The translations under genes were made by a program, and so were the position numbers. Below, in pieces: positions 7,423 to 15,703 of a stretch of 64,000 nt of DNA (its first letter is position 1; the number at the start of each line of letters is the position of its first letter). Origin of the DNA: Streptomyces flavofungini (GTDB lineage Bacteria; Actinomycetota; Actinomycetes; Streptomycetales; Streptomycetaceae); the NCBI RefSeq assembly GCF_014650815.1, contig NZ_BMVR01000017.1, positions 1-64,000 of the forward strand, in the 5' to 3' direction. Under the pieces are notes generated by a model that saw only the letters and a program-made list of their open reading frames with translations, had not been told where the DNA came from and did not search any database.

Positions 7423-8448
7423 GTGGTGACGCGTCGTACGGTGATCAAGGCCGCGGGGGCCGGGACGTTGGCGAGCGGGCTGAGCACGGCCGCGGCCGGT
7501 GCTTCCCGGGCGGAGGACGCCGACGTGCTGGCGGTCGTGGAGAAGAGCAGCCACGCGGTGAGCTTCTACGACGTCGCCTCGGGGCGGCGCCTGCGGAGCG
7601 TCCAACTTCCCGACTACCCGCATGAGATGGTCGTCGACTCCCGCAGACGCTTCGCCTACGTCGGGCACTACGGCGTACGCATGGCCGCCACTGTCGGCGA
7701 GGGCGGCGCCGCGGTCCTCGTCATCGACCTCGCCGAGCGGACCCTGGCCCGGACCATCGACACCCGGCCGTTCCACCGCATCCACGGCATGGGCATCGAC
7801 CGCCACGACCGGCTGTACGCCCTGAGCGAGGAGAAGGCGGTCCTGCTCGGCTTCGACGCCCCGACCACCGACGGGGCCCCGACCCGGGCGGTACCCACGC
7901 ACGGTGTGAAGACCCACCTCTTCTCGCTCAGCCGCGACGGCGAACGCGCCTACGTCACCGGCCTGCTGTCCCACACGGTGAGCCTCGTCCGCCCCCACGA
8001 CGCCGCCGCCCCACCCCTCCTCGTCACCCCCGGCCAACTGCCCGAGAGCAGCTGCCTCAGCCGTGACGAGAAGACCCTGTTCGTCGGCGCCCGCAAGAGC
8101 GCGTCCCTGGTCGCCGTGGACGCCCGCACCATGAAGGTACGCCGGAGCCGCAAGGTGGGCGGAGACCCCCTGCGCGTGTACACCCTCGACGACGAACGGC
8201 TGTTGGCCACGGACATCGCCGCCAACACCCTCACCGTCTTCAGCACCGACCTGCGACCGATCCGCTCCCTCCGCCTCGACGGCACCCCGTCCGCCGTGTC
8301 GTTCCACCCCGCCAAGCCGATCGCGTACGTCTCCCAGCTCGGCAACAACCGGATCGCCGTCGTCGACCTGGACCGCCTCACCGTCATCGGCGGCTTCGCC
8401 ACCCAACTGGAACCGGACTCCTCGGTGCTGCTGCCCGCCACCTCGTGA
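7423..8448 (+). CDS. Tat-exported YncE-like beta-propeller protein
   Basis: This is a 341-residue protein. The N-terminus TRRTVIKAAGAG followed by a hydrophobic stretch and an Ala-rich cleavage region is a twin-arginine signal peptide. The mature part is built of repeated WD40/YVTN-like blades (for example HEMVVDSRRRFAYVGHYG, SCLSRDEKTLFVGAR, AVSFHPAKPIAYVSQL). Such seven-bladed propellers are found outside the cell as binding or lactonase-like proteins; no catalytic residues can be named here. Two GTG codons (7423 and 7426) are possible behind AGGGA. A strong hairpin follows the stop codon. It is probably transcribed alone. Function: extracytoplasmic, otherwise unknown. Confidence 0.85.
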   Translation: MVTRRTVIKAAGAGTLASGLSTAAAGASRAEDADVLAVVEKSSHAVSFYDVASGRRLRSVQLPDYPHEMVVDSRRRFAYVGHYGVRMAATVGEGGAAVLVIDLAERTLARTIDTRPFHRIHGMGIDRHDRLYALSEEKAVLLGFDAPTTDGAPTRAVPTHGVKTHLFSLSRDGERAYVTGLLSHTVSLVRPHDAAAPPLLVTPGQLPESSCLSRDEKTLFVGARKSASLVAVDARTMKVRRSRKVGGDPLRVYTLDDERLLATDIAANTLTVFSTDLRPIRSLRLDGTPSAVSFHPAKPIAYVSQLGNNRIAVVDLDRLTVIGGFATQLEPDSSVLLPATS

Positions 8449-8455
8449 GCGGTCG

Positions 8456-8504
8456 GCGCGGCCCAGCGCCGCGGCCGCCCCGGCGCGGGGTGCGCGGGCC
8501 GCGC
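8456..8504 (+). terminator. GC-rich hairpin after the beta-propeller gene
   Basis: GCGCGGCCC (8456-8464) pairs perfectly with GGGCCGCGC (8496-8504). An inner GCGCCG/CGGCGC stem (8466-8471 with 8481-8486) is also possible. There is no U-tract, as is usual for Streptomyces terminators. It starts 8 bases after the stop codon. Confidence 0.6.
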
Positions 8505-8520
8505 GGATGATGATGTACGG

Positions 8521-9123
8521 ATGACACACCTTCCTCAGGAACACGTCACCAGGAGACGAGCCGAGCTGTTCGAGGCCGGTCCGGCCGCCGCCGGCGCGTC
8601 GAGTGCGGTCGGCTCCGGCGAAGACCGCTTCAGCGGGCCCGCCACCGGCGACGAGCGCGCGATGCTCGTCGGGTTCCTCGCGGCGCAGCGCGCGACGCTC
8701 GCGCTCAAGTGCGCGGGCCTCGGCGCGGAGTTGGCGCAGCGATCGGCCACACCGTCCACGCTGTCGCTGCTCGGCCTGGTGCGGCACCTCGCCGAAGTGG
8801 AGCGCCGCTGGTTCCGACGGGTGCTCGCCGCCCAGGACGTACCGGCCCTGTTCTGCTCGCCGGCCGAACCCGACGCGGACTTCACCGGCGCGCTGCCCGA
8901 CCCCGCCCTCGCCGCGGCGGCGTGGGACGCGTGGCAGGCGGAAGTCGCCTTCGCCGAGCGCTTCGTGACCGACGCGCCCCACCTCGACGTGGCAGGCACG
9001 GACTCCTGGCGCGGCACCGTGTCCCTGCGCTGGGTGCTCATCCACATGGTCGAGGAGTACGCGCGCCACAACGGCCACGCCGATCTGCTGCGGGAGCGGA
9101 TCGACGGGGCGATCGGCCTCTGA
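8521..9123 (+). CDS. DinB-fold protein, DUF664 family
   Basis: This 200-residue protein belongs to the actinobacterial DinB/DUF664 group of four-helix-bundle metalloproteins, many of which are mycothiol-dependent transferases. The family core starts only at about residue 43 (ERAMLVGFLAAQRATLALKC). It continues with LSLLGLVRHLAEVERRWF, which holds the first metal-binding His, and ends with HMVEEYARHNGHADLLRE, which holds the His pair. The first 42 residues are an unconserved extension, so a later start is possible, although no better start codon with a ribosome site is seen. The enzyme probably detoxifies an electrophile or antibiotic using mycothiol; the substrate is unknown. A perfect hairpin terminator follows 4 bases after the stop. 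Confidence 0.85.
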   Translation: MTHLPQEHVTRRRAELFEAGPAAAGASSAVGSGEDRFSGPATGDERAMLVGFLAAQRATLALKCAGLGAELAQRSATPSTLSLLGLVRHLAEVERRWFRRVLAAQDVPALFCSPAEPDADFTGALPDPALAAAAWDAWQAEVAFAERFVTDAPHLDVAGTDSWRGTVSLRWVLIHMVEEYARHNGHADLLRERIDGAIGL

Positions 9124-9127
9124 CACG

Positions 9128-9152
9128 GCGCGTCACCCCAGCGGTGACGCGC
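9128..9152 (+). terminator. Perfect 10-bp hairpin terminator
   Basis: GCGCGTCACC pairs with GGTGACGCGC around a five-base loop, directly behind the DinB gene. It lies 60 bases before the next start codon and should insulate the two genes. Confidence 0.75.
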
Positions 9153-9211
9153 GACCCCCAGCTCTCGCGGGCCACCGACCCGCGCTGTGGCGCTACCAAG
9201 GAGAACCCTCC

Positions 9212-10420
9212 ATGACGGACCAGCCTTCGACGGACCAGCCTGCGGGAGAGCTCTCGCGCCGTTCGATACTCCGGGCGTCGGTGACGGGGGCGACGGCGGC
9301 GGTCGCCGGTGGCCTCGGAGCCGGAGCGGCCTTCGCCTCCCCGGCCGCCGCCCCAGTCCCCCTGCCCGCGGCCACCGGCCCGTACGCGGTCGGCACCCGC
9401 ACCTTCCACCTCGTCGACGACCGCCGCAAGGACCCCTTCGCACCCACGGCGACGCCGCGCGAGCTGATGATCCAGGTCTGGTACGCGGCCGCCGGGACCC
9501 GCGGCCCGCAGCGCGCCCGGTACCTCACGGCCGGTCTGGAGCCGGTCGTCGAGCAGCGCTTCGAACTCCCGCAAGGCTCCTTGGGGTCGGTACGCACAGG
9601 AGCCTGGCAGGACGCGCCGGTGCACCCGCGCCTGCGCCGGGCCCCCGTGGTGTTCTTCGGCCCGGGCCGCCAGGACCCCGCGGCCACTGGCACGGCCTTC
9701 GCCCAGGACTTGGCAAGCCACGGCTACGTCGTCATCGGCGTGAACCACACCTACGACGGCCCGACCCAGTTCCCCGACGGCCGGATCGTCCCGCAGAATC
9801 CCGCCACCGGCGACCAGGCGATGCTGCGCACGTACTCCGACGTCCGCGCCGCGGACCTCAGCTTCGTGCTCGACGTCGTGACCGGGCAGCGCACGACGCG
9901 ACTGCCCGCGGAGATCACGGGGGCGCTGCGGCACACCGGCGTCGGCGTGTTCGGCCACTCCCTCGGCGGCTCGGCGGCCGCCGAAGTGCTCCGCACCGAC
10001 CCGCGGTTCACCGCCGGCGCCTGCTTGGACGGGGCACTCCAGACGGACGCCGCGCAGACCGGGCTCAAGCAGCCGTTCCTGCTGTTCACCGAGCCGATGG
10101 AGCTGCCGACCTGGAGCGACTTCATGGCCCACCACACGGCCTGGGGCCGCCGCATGGTCCTGAGCGGTGCGCGCCACTACAGCTTCAACGACCTCGCGGC
10201 GCTCGGCGTCGGGCTGCGGCTCGACCAGGTGTGGACCGCGGAACGGTACGCCAAGTTCTTCGGCACGGCCGAAGGGCGCCGGTCGCAGGCGGTCACGGGG
10301 GACTACGTCCGCGCGTTCTTCGACCACTGGCTGCGCGGCCGCGCCACGACCTCGCCGTCCCTGGACGTCCCGGACGCCGCCTACCCCGAGATCACGATCG
10401 GCTGGACGTCCGGGAGCTGA
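9212..10420 (+). CDS. Tat-exported alpha/beta hydrolase, PAF-acetylhydrolase/chlorophyllase-like
   Basis: This 402-residue secreted enzyme has a Tat signal (SRRSILRASVTGATAAV...) ending around residue 45 at an Ala-rich cleavage site. The hydrolase core shows a nucleophile elbow GHSLGGSA, an upstream HGx-like region replaced by VVFFGPG, and a late GARHYSFND segment supplying the His. The layout matches the platelet-activating-factor acetylhydrolase class II group, which hydrolyses short acyl esters or lipids outside the cell. ATG 9212 sits behind AAGGAGA. It is convergent with the RibD-type gene, with a 39-bp gap. The natural substrate is unknown; esterase or lipase activity is the safest statement. 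Confidence 0.87.
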   Translation: MTDQPSTDQPAGELSRRSILRASVTGATAAVAGGLGAGAAFASPAAAPVPLPAATGPYAVGTRTFHLVDDRRKDPFAPTATPRELMIQVWYAAAGTRGPQRARYLTAGLEPVVEQRFELPQGSLGSVRTGAWQDAPVHPRLRRAPVVFFGPGRQDPAATGTAFAQDLASHGYVVIGVNHTYDGPTQFPDGRIVPQNPATGDQAMLRTYSDVRAADLSFVLDVVTGQRTTRLPAEITGALRHTGVGVFGHSLGGSAAAEVLRTDPRFTAGACLDGALQTDAAQTGLKQPFLLFTEPMELPTWSDFMAHHTAWGRRMVLSGARHYSFNDLAALGVGLRLDQVWTAERYAKFFGTAEGRRSQAVTGDYVRAFFDHWLRGRATTSPSLDVPDAAYPEITIGWTSGS

Positions 10421-10459
10421 CCCCCGGCCGTCCATCGGCGCCCGTCCGCCACCAGAGGC

Positions 10460-11071
10460 CTACGCCCCGGCCCCGTAGGTCCCGTACTCCGGCAGCCCCG
10501 TCGCCTCGAAGGTGTGCACCGACAGGCCACCCGGCGTCGTCTGCTGGCCGACGAGCCGCAGCCCGGCCGGTGCGCCGCCGTCCGGGAACAGGCGCCGGCC
10601 CGTGCCCACCACGACCGGGGCGATCGCGAGCCGCAACGTGTCGACAAGACCGGCGGCCAGCAGGGACTGGGCGAGGCGGGCGCTGCCGTGGATCTGCAGT
10701 TCCCGTCCGGGTTGCCGCTTGAGCTCGGCGACCTGGGCGGGGATGTCGCCGGACAGGATCGTGGTCGGGTCCCAGTCGGCCTTGGTGAGGCTGTGGGTGG
10801 CCACGTACTTCGGCAGGCCGTTCATGACGGGGGCGAAGGGGTGGTCGGTCATCGTCGGCCAGTCCCGCGCGAAGTTCTCGTACGTACGACGGCCGAACAG
10901 CATCGCGTCGGCCTCGCCCAGCCACGTACCGGCGATCCGCTCGAACTCCGCGTCCAGATGCGGCACGAACCAGCCGCCCCGCGTGAACCCGTCGCTGGTG
11001 TCCTCGTCCGGGGACCCCGGCCCCTGGGACACACCGTCGAGCGACAGGAACTCCTGCACGACCAGCTTCAT
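10460..11071 (-). CDS. Dihydrofolate-reductase-fold protein (RibD C-terminal domain)
   Basis: This 203-residue cytoplasmic protein matches the stand-alone RibD_C family. It opens with KLVVQEFLSLDGV and contains AMLFGRRTYENFARDWP, KYVATHSL, LQIHGSARLAQSLL and LAIAPVVVGTGRRLF, which line the NADPH pocket in this fold. Members are NADPH-dependent reductases of mostly unknown substrate; they are not the riboflavin enzyme because the deaminase domain is missing. ATG 11071 is preferred over an upstream ATG at 11119, which would add a basic, unconserved tail. It is convergent with the preceding hydrolase and divergent from the NACHT gene. Confidence 0.9.
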   Translation of the reverse strand: MKLVVQEFLSLDGVSQGPGSPDEDTSDGFTRGGWFVPHLDAEFERIAGTWLGEADAMLFGRRTYENFARDWPTMTDHPFAPVMNGLPKYVATHSLTKADWDPTTILSGDIPAQVAELKRQPGRELQIHGSARLAQSLLAAGLVDTLRLAIAPVVVGTGRRLFPDGGAPAGLRLVGQQTTPGGLSVHTFEATGLPEYGTYGAGA

Positions 11072-11251
11072 GGCGTACCGCTTTCTCTTCGGCCTCGATG
11101 GGGGACGCGATCGTCCCACTCCTCAGACCCGGTGGAGCGCAGACACTCATCGGTCCGAACGCAGGCACTGTGTGAGCTTCACGTCCGGTTGGTGTACACC
11201 TGACTGGCGTCCGCGACGGGACGGCACGAGCAGGGGTGCGTGAGGGGGCGC

Positions 11252-14119
11252 ATGGAGCAGGATCCGGTGTCGCACAACGCGTTCTCGGGCACCGCGCACA
11301 CGGTCATCCAGGCCCACACCATCCACGGCGGCATCCACTTCCACGACGGCCGTCGCCCGGTCGACGGCCGCTGGCTCGCCGCCCGCCTTGTGCTCGCGGG
11401 CTGCTCGATGGTGGCGGGTGCGGTGCTGTTCGTGGTCGGCGTCGACGTCGGCAGCGGTGCACGGCTGCGGGCGTTCGATCTGATGGCCGGTGCGGTGAGC
11501 GCGGTCCTGGTGACCTTCGGGATGTGGCTGGCGCCCGCCGCGCTCGCCCGGCACCGCCGGTCCCGGGTGCTGTGGGGCGATCGCTCCGACCCGGAGCTGA
11601 ACGCGGCGGCCGATCGGCTCGCGACGGCCGTGCGCGAGCAACTGCTCCGGGAGGAGCGGCTGCGCCGGTTGCAGGACCCGGCGCCGATTCCCGTGCGCTG
11701 GACGGGCGCGCCCGACGAGCTGATCGACCACTGGGAGAACATCACCGGCGACGGTCCCCTCTCGCTCTCCGGCCGTTTCGAGGAGATCGCCGACGTCTTC
11801 GACCGCGTCCCGTCCGGCCGACTCGTCGTCCTCGGCCCGGCGGGCACGGGCAAGTCGGTGCTGGTGGTCCGGCTCGCCCTCGACCTCCTGGAACGCAGAC
11901 AGCCCGGAGACAAGGTCCCGGTGATCCTGCCCCTCGCCTCCTGGCGGCCGGAGACCGAGCCGGACCTGTGGGAGTGGGCCGCCGAAGCGCTCAGCCGCCG
12001 CTACGCCGCCCTGGGCACCGGCACCGCCTCCGCCCGCGACATCTGCCGCGAGCTGCTGCGCACCGGCCGACTGCTGCCGGTGCTCGACGGCTTCGACGAA
12101 CTCCCCGAGACCGTACGGCCGAACGCCTTGAGCACACTCAACGGCACCCTCGACCGCGCCGCCCAGGCCGTCCTCACCAGCCGCGCGGCGGAGTACCGCG
12201 ACGCCGCACGGAACACCCGCCCGCTCACCGGCGCGGCCGCCATCGGCATGCGCCCCCTCACTGTGGCCGACCTGACCGACTACCTGCGACGCACCACCCG
12301 GCCACGGCCGGGGGACAGGCAGCGCACCACCACCGTGTGGGACCGTGCGCTCACCGCCCCCGCCGGTGATCCGCGGCGCGCGGCCCGGATCCACCTGCTC
12401 ACCGAGGCGCTGGCCACCCCCCTCATGGCCGCCCTCGCCCGCAAGGCCTACAGCGACACCGACAGGGACCCGGAGGAACTGCTCGACCCGCGACGTTTCC
12501 CCGCCCGCGCCGCCATCGAGGCCCATCTCCTCGACCAGTTCGTCCCCGCCGCCTATGACGCGGCCCTCGCCGCCGCGAGTCCCGGGCGCCGCTGGGACGC
12601 CGATGACGCCCACCGCTGCCTCGAGTTCCTCGCCGGGCACGCCCGGGACCAGGGCGCCCGGGAGGTGACCTGGTGGAGCCTGCCGCTCGCCGTGCCCTGG
12701 CTCGTGCGCGGCGCCGGGGCGGCCGTCGCTATGGCGTTGAGCCTGGTGGCACTGGCACCTGTCGGCTACACACGGCCCTTCGAGGCCCCGTTCGGCATCG
12801 GAACCGTGCCGCTGATCGCCTTGGTGGCGCCCTTCGCCGCCCTCGCCGTCATCGACGCCGCGGTGGACAGCGCCGCACCGTGGACCCTCACGAAACGCGG
12901 CTGGCTAATCCCCTTCCTGCGAAGAACCGCCCTGATGGTCCCCGTCACGGTCGTCTTGACCCTCACCACCCTGAGCGCGACCGGAGAGTCCCCGTGGCTG
13001 GGCCTCTACCTGGCCCTCCCGCTCGTCCTTCTCGCGGGCGGCTCGGCCTTCCAGGGCGTCGCCGACCACTCCCTGGCCCCCGGCCCCCGCGCCCTGTTGC
13101 GCACGGACCGCCGGGTCACGCTGGCACTGCCCGGCACCCGCGCCTTCACCGCACCACGCCGAGGCTTCGCCGCGGCCGTGTGCCTCCTCGCCCCGCTGGC
13201 CCTGTTCCTGAACGAACACACCACGACGTACCTCTACGCGGGAGCGGCACCACCGCCGGACGTCTACGACGTCGTCACCGCCGGGGACTGGCTGCTGACC
13301 TCCCTGAGCGCGGCGGCGGCCCTCCTGCTGTATGGGATCGCCGTGTCGGCGTGGGGGAAGTTCACCGTCGCGAGGATCTGGTTGGCTGCGACCGGCCGAC
13401 TGCCCTGGCGGGTCCTGGAATTCCTGGAGGACGCCTGCGCACGCGGTGCCCTCCGCCAGTCCGGCGGTGTCCTGTCCTTCCGGCACGGCAGACTCCAGGA
13501 CACCCTGGCGCCGCCCCGGCCCGTCCCCGCCCGGGCAGGCCTCGGCCGGGCCCGCAAGGCCACCACCCTGGCGCACTACGGGGTGGCTCTGACGCTGTCC
13601 CTGGTCGTGCCAGAACTGATCATCACCCTTGCCACCCCGAACGACGAGCGCTACCGCTCGCTGCCCTCCGCGTGCGCGTTGCTGAACCGGGACCTGGCCG
13701 CGCGGGTGATACCTGGGCCGCTGCTCGTGAAGTCGGCTCTGCCCGACGACGAGACGTACTCGCTCTGTACGTGGCGCACCGATCACAAGGACCAGTCACC
13801 GTCCGTCGAGCTGCTGGTCACGAGAGAGTCGGCGGCCGTGGGGGAGAGCGCGGTGGAGCGAGCCATCGTGGGCTTCCGGGCCGCGGAGACCGACAGCCGG
13901 AGTCGCGGGGAGCGCCGACAGGAGGTCGGTCTCGGTGATGAGGCGGCCTGGTGGGGGTCCGAGAGCGGTGGCCGGGTGATCGTGCGTCAGGACAACGTCT
14001 GCGTCGACCTGCGGGTGAAGGACTCCGGTGGCTCCGCGCGGGGCTCCGCCCACCACGACGTGGTGGTGATGCGTGAGATCGCGGAGGAGGTGCTCGATCG
14101 GGTGCGGGGGTCACGGTGA
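11252..14119 (+). CDS. Membrane-anchored NACHT-type STAND NTPase with RHIM/BASS-like N-terminal motif
   Basis: This is a protein of about 955 residues. Residues 7-31 (start SHNAFSG, then VIQAHTIHGGIHF) resemble the N-terminal signalling motifs of actinobacterial NLR-like proteins that share the V/I-Q-x core of animal RHIM. Two membrane helices follow at about 41-95. The NACHT domain has Walker A GPAGTGKS (195-202), Walker B LLPVLDGFDE (274-283), and a sensor region ending TSRAAEY. Beyond about residue 470 come six or so further membrane segments and a soluble C-terminal domain of about 150 residues. STAND NTPases act as signal-triggered oligomerising switches, often in antiphage or conflict defence. 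A GTG at 11240 would add four residues. No obvious effector gene is adjacent. Confidence 0.88.
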   Translation: MEQDPVSHNAFSGTAHTVIQAHTIHGGIHFHDGRRPVDGRWLAARLVLAGCSMVAGAVLFVVGVDVGSGARLRAFDLMAGAVSAVLVTFGMWLAPAALARHRRSRVLWGDRSDPELNAAADRLATAVREQLLREERLRRLQDPAPIPVRWTGAPDELIDHWENITGDGPLSLSGRFEEIADVFDRVPSGRLVVLGPAGTGKSVLVVRLALDLLERRQPGDKVPVILPLASWRPETEPDLWEWAAEALSRRYAALGTGTASARDICRELLRTGRLLPVLDGFDELPETVRPNALSTLNGTLDRAAQAVLTSRAAEYRDAARNTRPLTGAAAIGMRPLTVADLTDYLRRTTRPRPGDRQRTTTVWDRALTAPAGDPRRAARIHLLTEALATPLMAALARKAYSDTDRDPEELLDPRRFPARAAIEAHLLDQFVPAAYDAALAAASPGRRWDADDAHRCLEFLAGHARDQGAREVTWWSLPLAVPWLVRGAGAAVAMALSLVALAPVGYTRPFEAPFGIGTVPLIALVAPFAALAVIDAAVDSAAPWTLTKRGWLIPFLRRTALMVPVTVVLTLTTLSATGESPWLGLYLALPLVLLAGGSAFQGVADHSLAPGPRALLRTDRRVTLALPGTRAFTAPRRGFAAAVCLLAPLALFLNEHTTTYLYAGAAPPPDVYDVVTAGDWLLTSLSAAAALLLYGIAVSAWGKFTVARIWLAATGRLPWRVLEFLEDACARGALRQSGGVLSFRHGRLQDTLAPPRPVPARAGLGRARKATTLAHYGVALTLSLVVPELIITLATPNDERYRSLPSACALLNRDLAARVIPGPLLVKSALPDDETYSLCTWRTDHKDQSPSVELLVTRESAAVGESAVERAIVGFRAAETDSRSRGERRQEVGLGDEAAWWGSESGGRVIVRQDNVCVDLRVKDSGGSARGSAHHDVVVMREIAEEVLDRVRGSR

Positions 14120-14266
14120 TCGCGAGGGCTGCCCCAACCGCGGCAGGAGCACGGGGAGTCGGGCACCGCCCGCCGCCGGGATGATGTCCAGGGTGCCGTC
14201 GTGGGCCCGTGCGATGTCGCGTGCGATGGGCAGGCCCAGGCCCGAGCCGCCCGTGTCGCGGGTGCG
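14111..14266 (-). pseudogene. Sensor histidine kinase remnant (C-terminal ATPase end only)
   Basis: On the minus strand a frame reads RTRDTGGSGLGLPIARDIAR, continues AHDGTLDII and then RLPVLLPRLG, and stops at 14113-14111. This is the G2 box and last strand/helix of a HATPase domain, about 50 residues. Upstream of 14266 the similarity ends and there is no start codon or HisKA region. The fragment therefore looks like what is left of a deleted kinase gene. Its stop overlaps the end of the NACHT gene by 9 bp. Next to the break are two 11-bp direct repeats GCGTATC(A/G)AGT (14310-14320 and 14324-14334). Confidence 0.8.
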
Positions 14267-14389
14267 AGGGCGGCGCCGTCGGTGGCGGTGCCGAGCGCGG
14301 TGTCGCGTCGCGTATCAAGTGACGCGTATCGAGTAGCGCGTCCCGCCGGTGAGCTGTTCGTGCTCCCGGTGCGGGTGACGCCTTGACCG

Positions 14390-14429
14390 GCCCTGTCCTG
14401 GCCGCCGCACGGAGCGGTCAGGACAGGGC
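14390..14429. terminator. Bidirectional hairpin, 11-bp perfect stem
   Basis: GCCCTGTCCTG (14390-14400) and CAGGACAGGGC (14419-14429) pair perfectly. The 18-base loop can fold further through CCGC/GCGG. It lies downstream of the NACHT gene and of the kinase remnant and upstream of the secreted-protein gene. The rest of 14430-14570 shows nothing recognisable. Confidence 0.65.
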
Positions 14430-14573
14430 GCTCGCCTGGGTGCGGGCTTGAGCAACACGTCGGCGGCGACCCCTCGCACACCGTGGCGCGGCGAAGAGTC
14501 CAAGTCCGGCCCCGTACTAGTCCATGTCGTCACGGACGACAGCTGAGTACAAGTGCCGTAAGGGAAGCGTCCG

Positions 14574-14666
14574 ATGACACCTTCCGCGCTCCCCGGCACC
14601 AGTGCGCCGCCGCAGCCCGCCATCAAGGACCACGACCACGACACCACGCAGCACGTCTTCCCGTAG
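14574..14666 (+). CDS. Possible 30-residue peptide
   Basis: An ATG frame of 30 codons follows an AAGGGAAG ribosome site at good distance. The peptide starts MTPSALPGTSAPPQPA and continues IKDHDHDTTQHVFP. It is Pro-rich at the front and has an alternating Asp/His segment that could bind metal. It lies 69 bases before the secreted-protein gene on the same strand. No RiPP enzyme is nearby. It may be a leader peptide, a small protein or chance. Confidence 0.35.
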   Translation: MTPSALPGTSAPPQPAIKDHDHDTTQHVFP

Positions 14667-14735
14667 CGGAACGCGCCCAGAAGCGGCCATTGGCGGCCGT
14701 CTCTTCCTCGACACCCCCACTGAGAGGAACAGCCC

Positions 14736-15494
14736 ATGCCAGTCCGTACGCTCCGCTTCTCCGCCGCGGCAGCCGCGGCCGCAGGCCTGCTTCTGCTCGC
14801 CCCCCACCCGGCCTCCGCCTCCGTCGGCGGCGGGAACGTCTCGGTGAGCTGGTCCCTCCCTGGCACCCCGAGCTCCGGCCTCACCAACATCACCTTCCCC
14901 ATGACGGTGCAGCCCGCCACGGCCCACAAGGCTGGGATCTACTTCGCCCAGCAGTACGACTTCGAGAACGGCATGGGCTACACAGGCCTGCAGCCGCGCG
15001 CGAACAGCGGCGGCAACGAGCGCCTCTCCGCCCGCTTCTCGACCTTCACCAAGGGCGCGACCACCTCCGACCCGAACTGCCACGAGGGCGCCGACGGCGG
15101 GCCGGGCGTCACCTGCGCGGTGGACTTCGACGCCGTCTACGGCCACCGCTACGACATCAAGGTCCAGCGGACCGGCACCGACACCTGGACCGGCACGGCG
15201 CGGGACACCGTCACCGGCGCCTCCACCCACCTGGGCACCTACACGCTGCCGTCCGGCAGCGGCAACCTGAAGGGCTCCCAGGGCGGCTTCGTGGAGTACT
15301 ACGCAGGGATCCCGAGCTGCGCCGAAATGCCCAGGTCCGACGTCATCCTCGGCGGTCCCACCAGCACCGACGCGGGCGGCCTGAGCGGCACGTCAAGGGC
15401 CAACTACGAGTACAGCGACTGCGTCGGCAAGGCCAACTACCGGGCCGAGAACGACGGAGCGGGCACACACATCACCCGCGGCTTCGTGTCGTGA
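14736..15494 (+). CDS. Secreted protein, DUF3472-like
   Basis: The gene encodes 252 residues with a Sec signal peptide of about 28 residues (Ala/Leu core, ASAS cleavage region). The mature protein is a likely all-beta domain with GIYFAQQYDFENGMGYTGLQPR and RLSARFSTFTKG, a pattern I associate with DUF3472 extracellular domains. Four cysteines (in PNCHEG, VTCAV, PSCAEM and SDCVGK) could make two disulfides. It is probably an extracellular or cell-surface binding protein. ATG 14736 follows GAGAGGAA. A terminator-like hairpin follows about 17 bases after the stop. The family assignment is tentative; secretion is clear. Confidence 0.75.
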   Translation: MPVRTLRFSAAAAAAAGLLLLAPHPASASVGGGNVSVSWSLPGTPSSGLTNITFPMTVQPATAHKAGIYFAQQYDFENGMGYTGLQPRANSGGNERLSARFSTFTKGATTSDPNCHEGADGGPGVTCAVDFDAVYGHRYDIKVQRTGTDTWTGTARDTVTGASTHLGTYTLPSGSGNLKGSQGGFVEYYAGIPSCAEMPRSDVILGGPTSTDAGGLSGTSRANYEYSDCVGKANYRAENDGAGTHITRGFVS

Positions 15495-15511
15495 GCGGGC
15501 CCTGGCGCCGC

Positions 15512-15531
15512 GGCGGGCCCTGACGCCCGCC
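15512..15531 (+). terminator. Hairpin after the secreted-protein gene
   Basis: GGCGGGC and GCCCGCC form a perfect 7-bp stem with a six-base loop, 17 bases beyond the stop codon. A GGGCCC repeat just upstream allows alternative pairing. Confidence 0.5.
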
Positions 15532-15703
15532 TGCGGCCAATCGCCGGTCCGGGGGCGCCGCACCAGTCGAGCCGCACCGAAGCGACGTCGCCGCCGGGCC
15601 AAACCTCACCCGAACGAGTGAGTTGACGGCTCGCAAGGGCGGACCCTGGGGCACCTGGGTAGAGCCAAGCCCAGGAGTGTCACGGCCTGAGGAGGTCGGG
15701 GTG

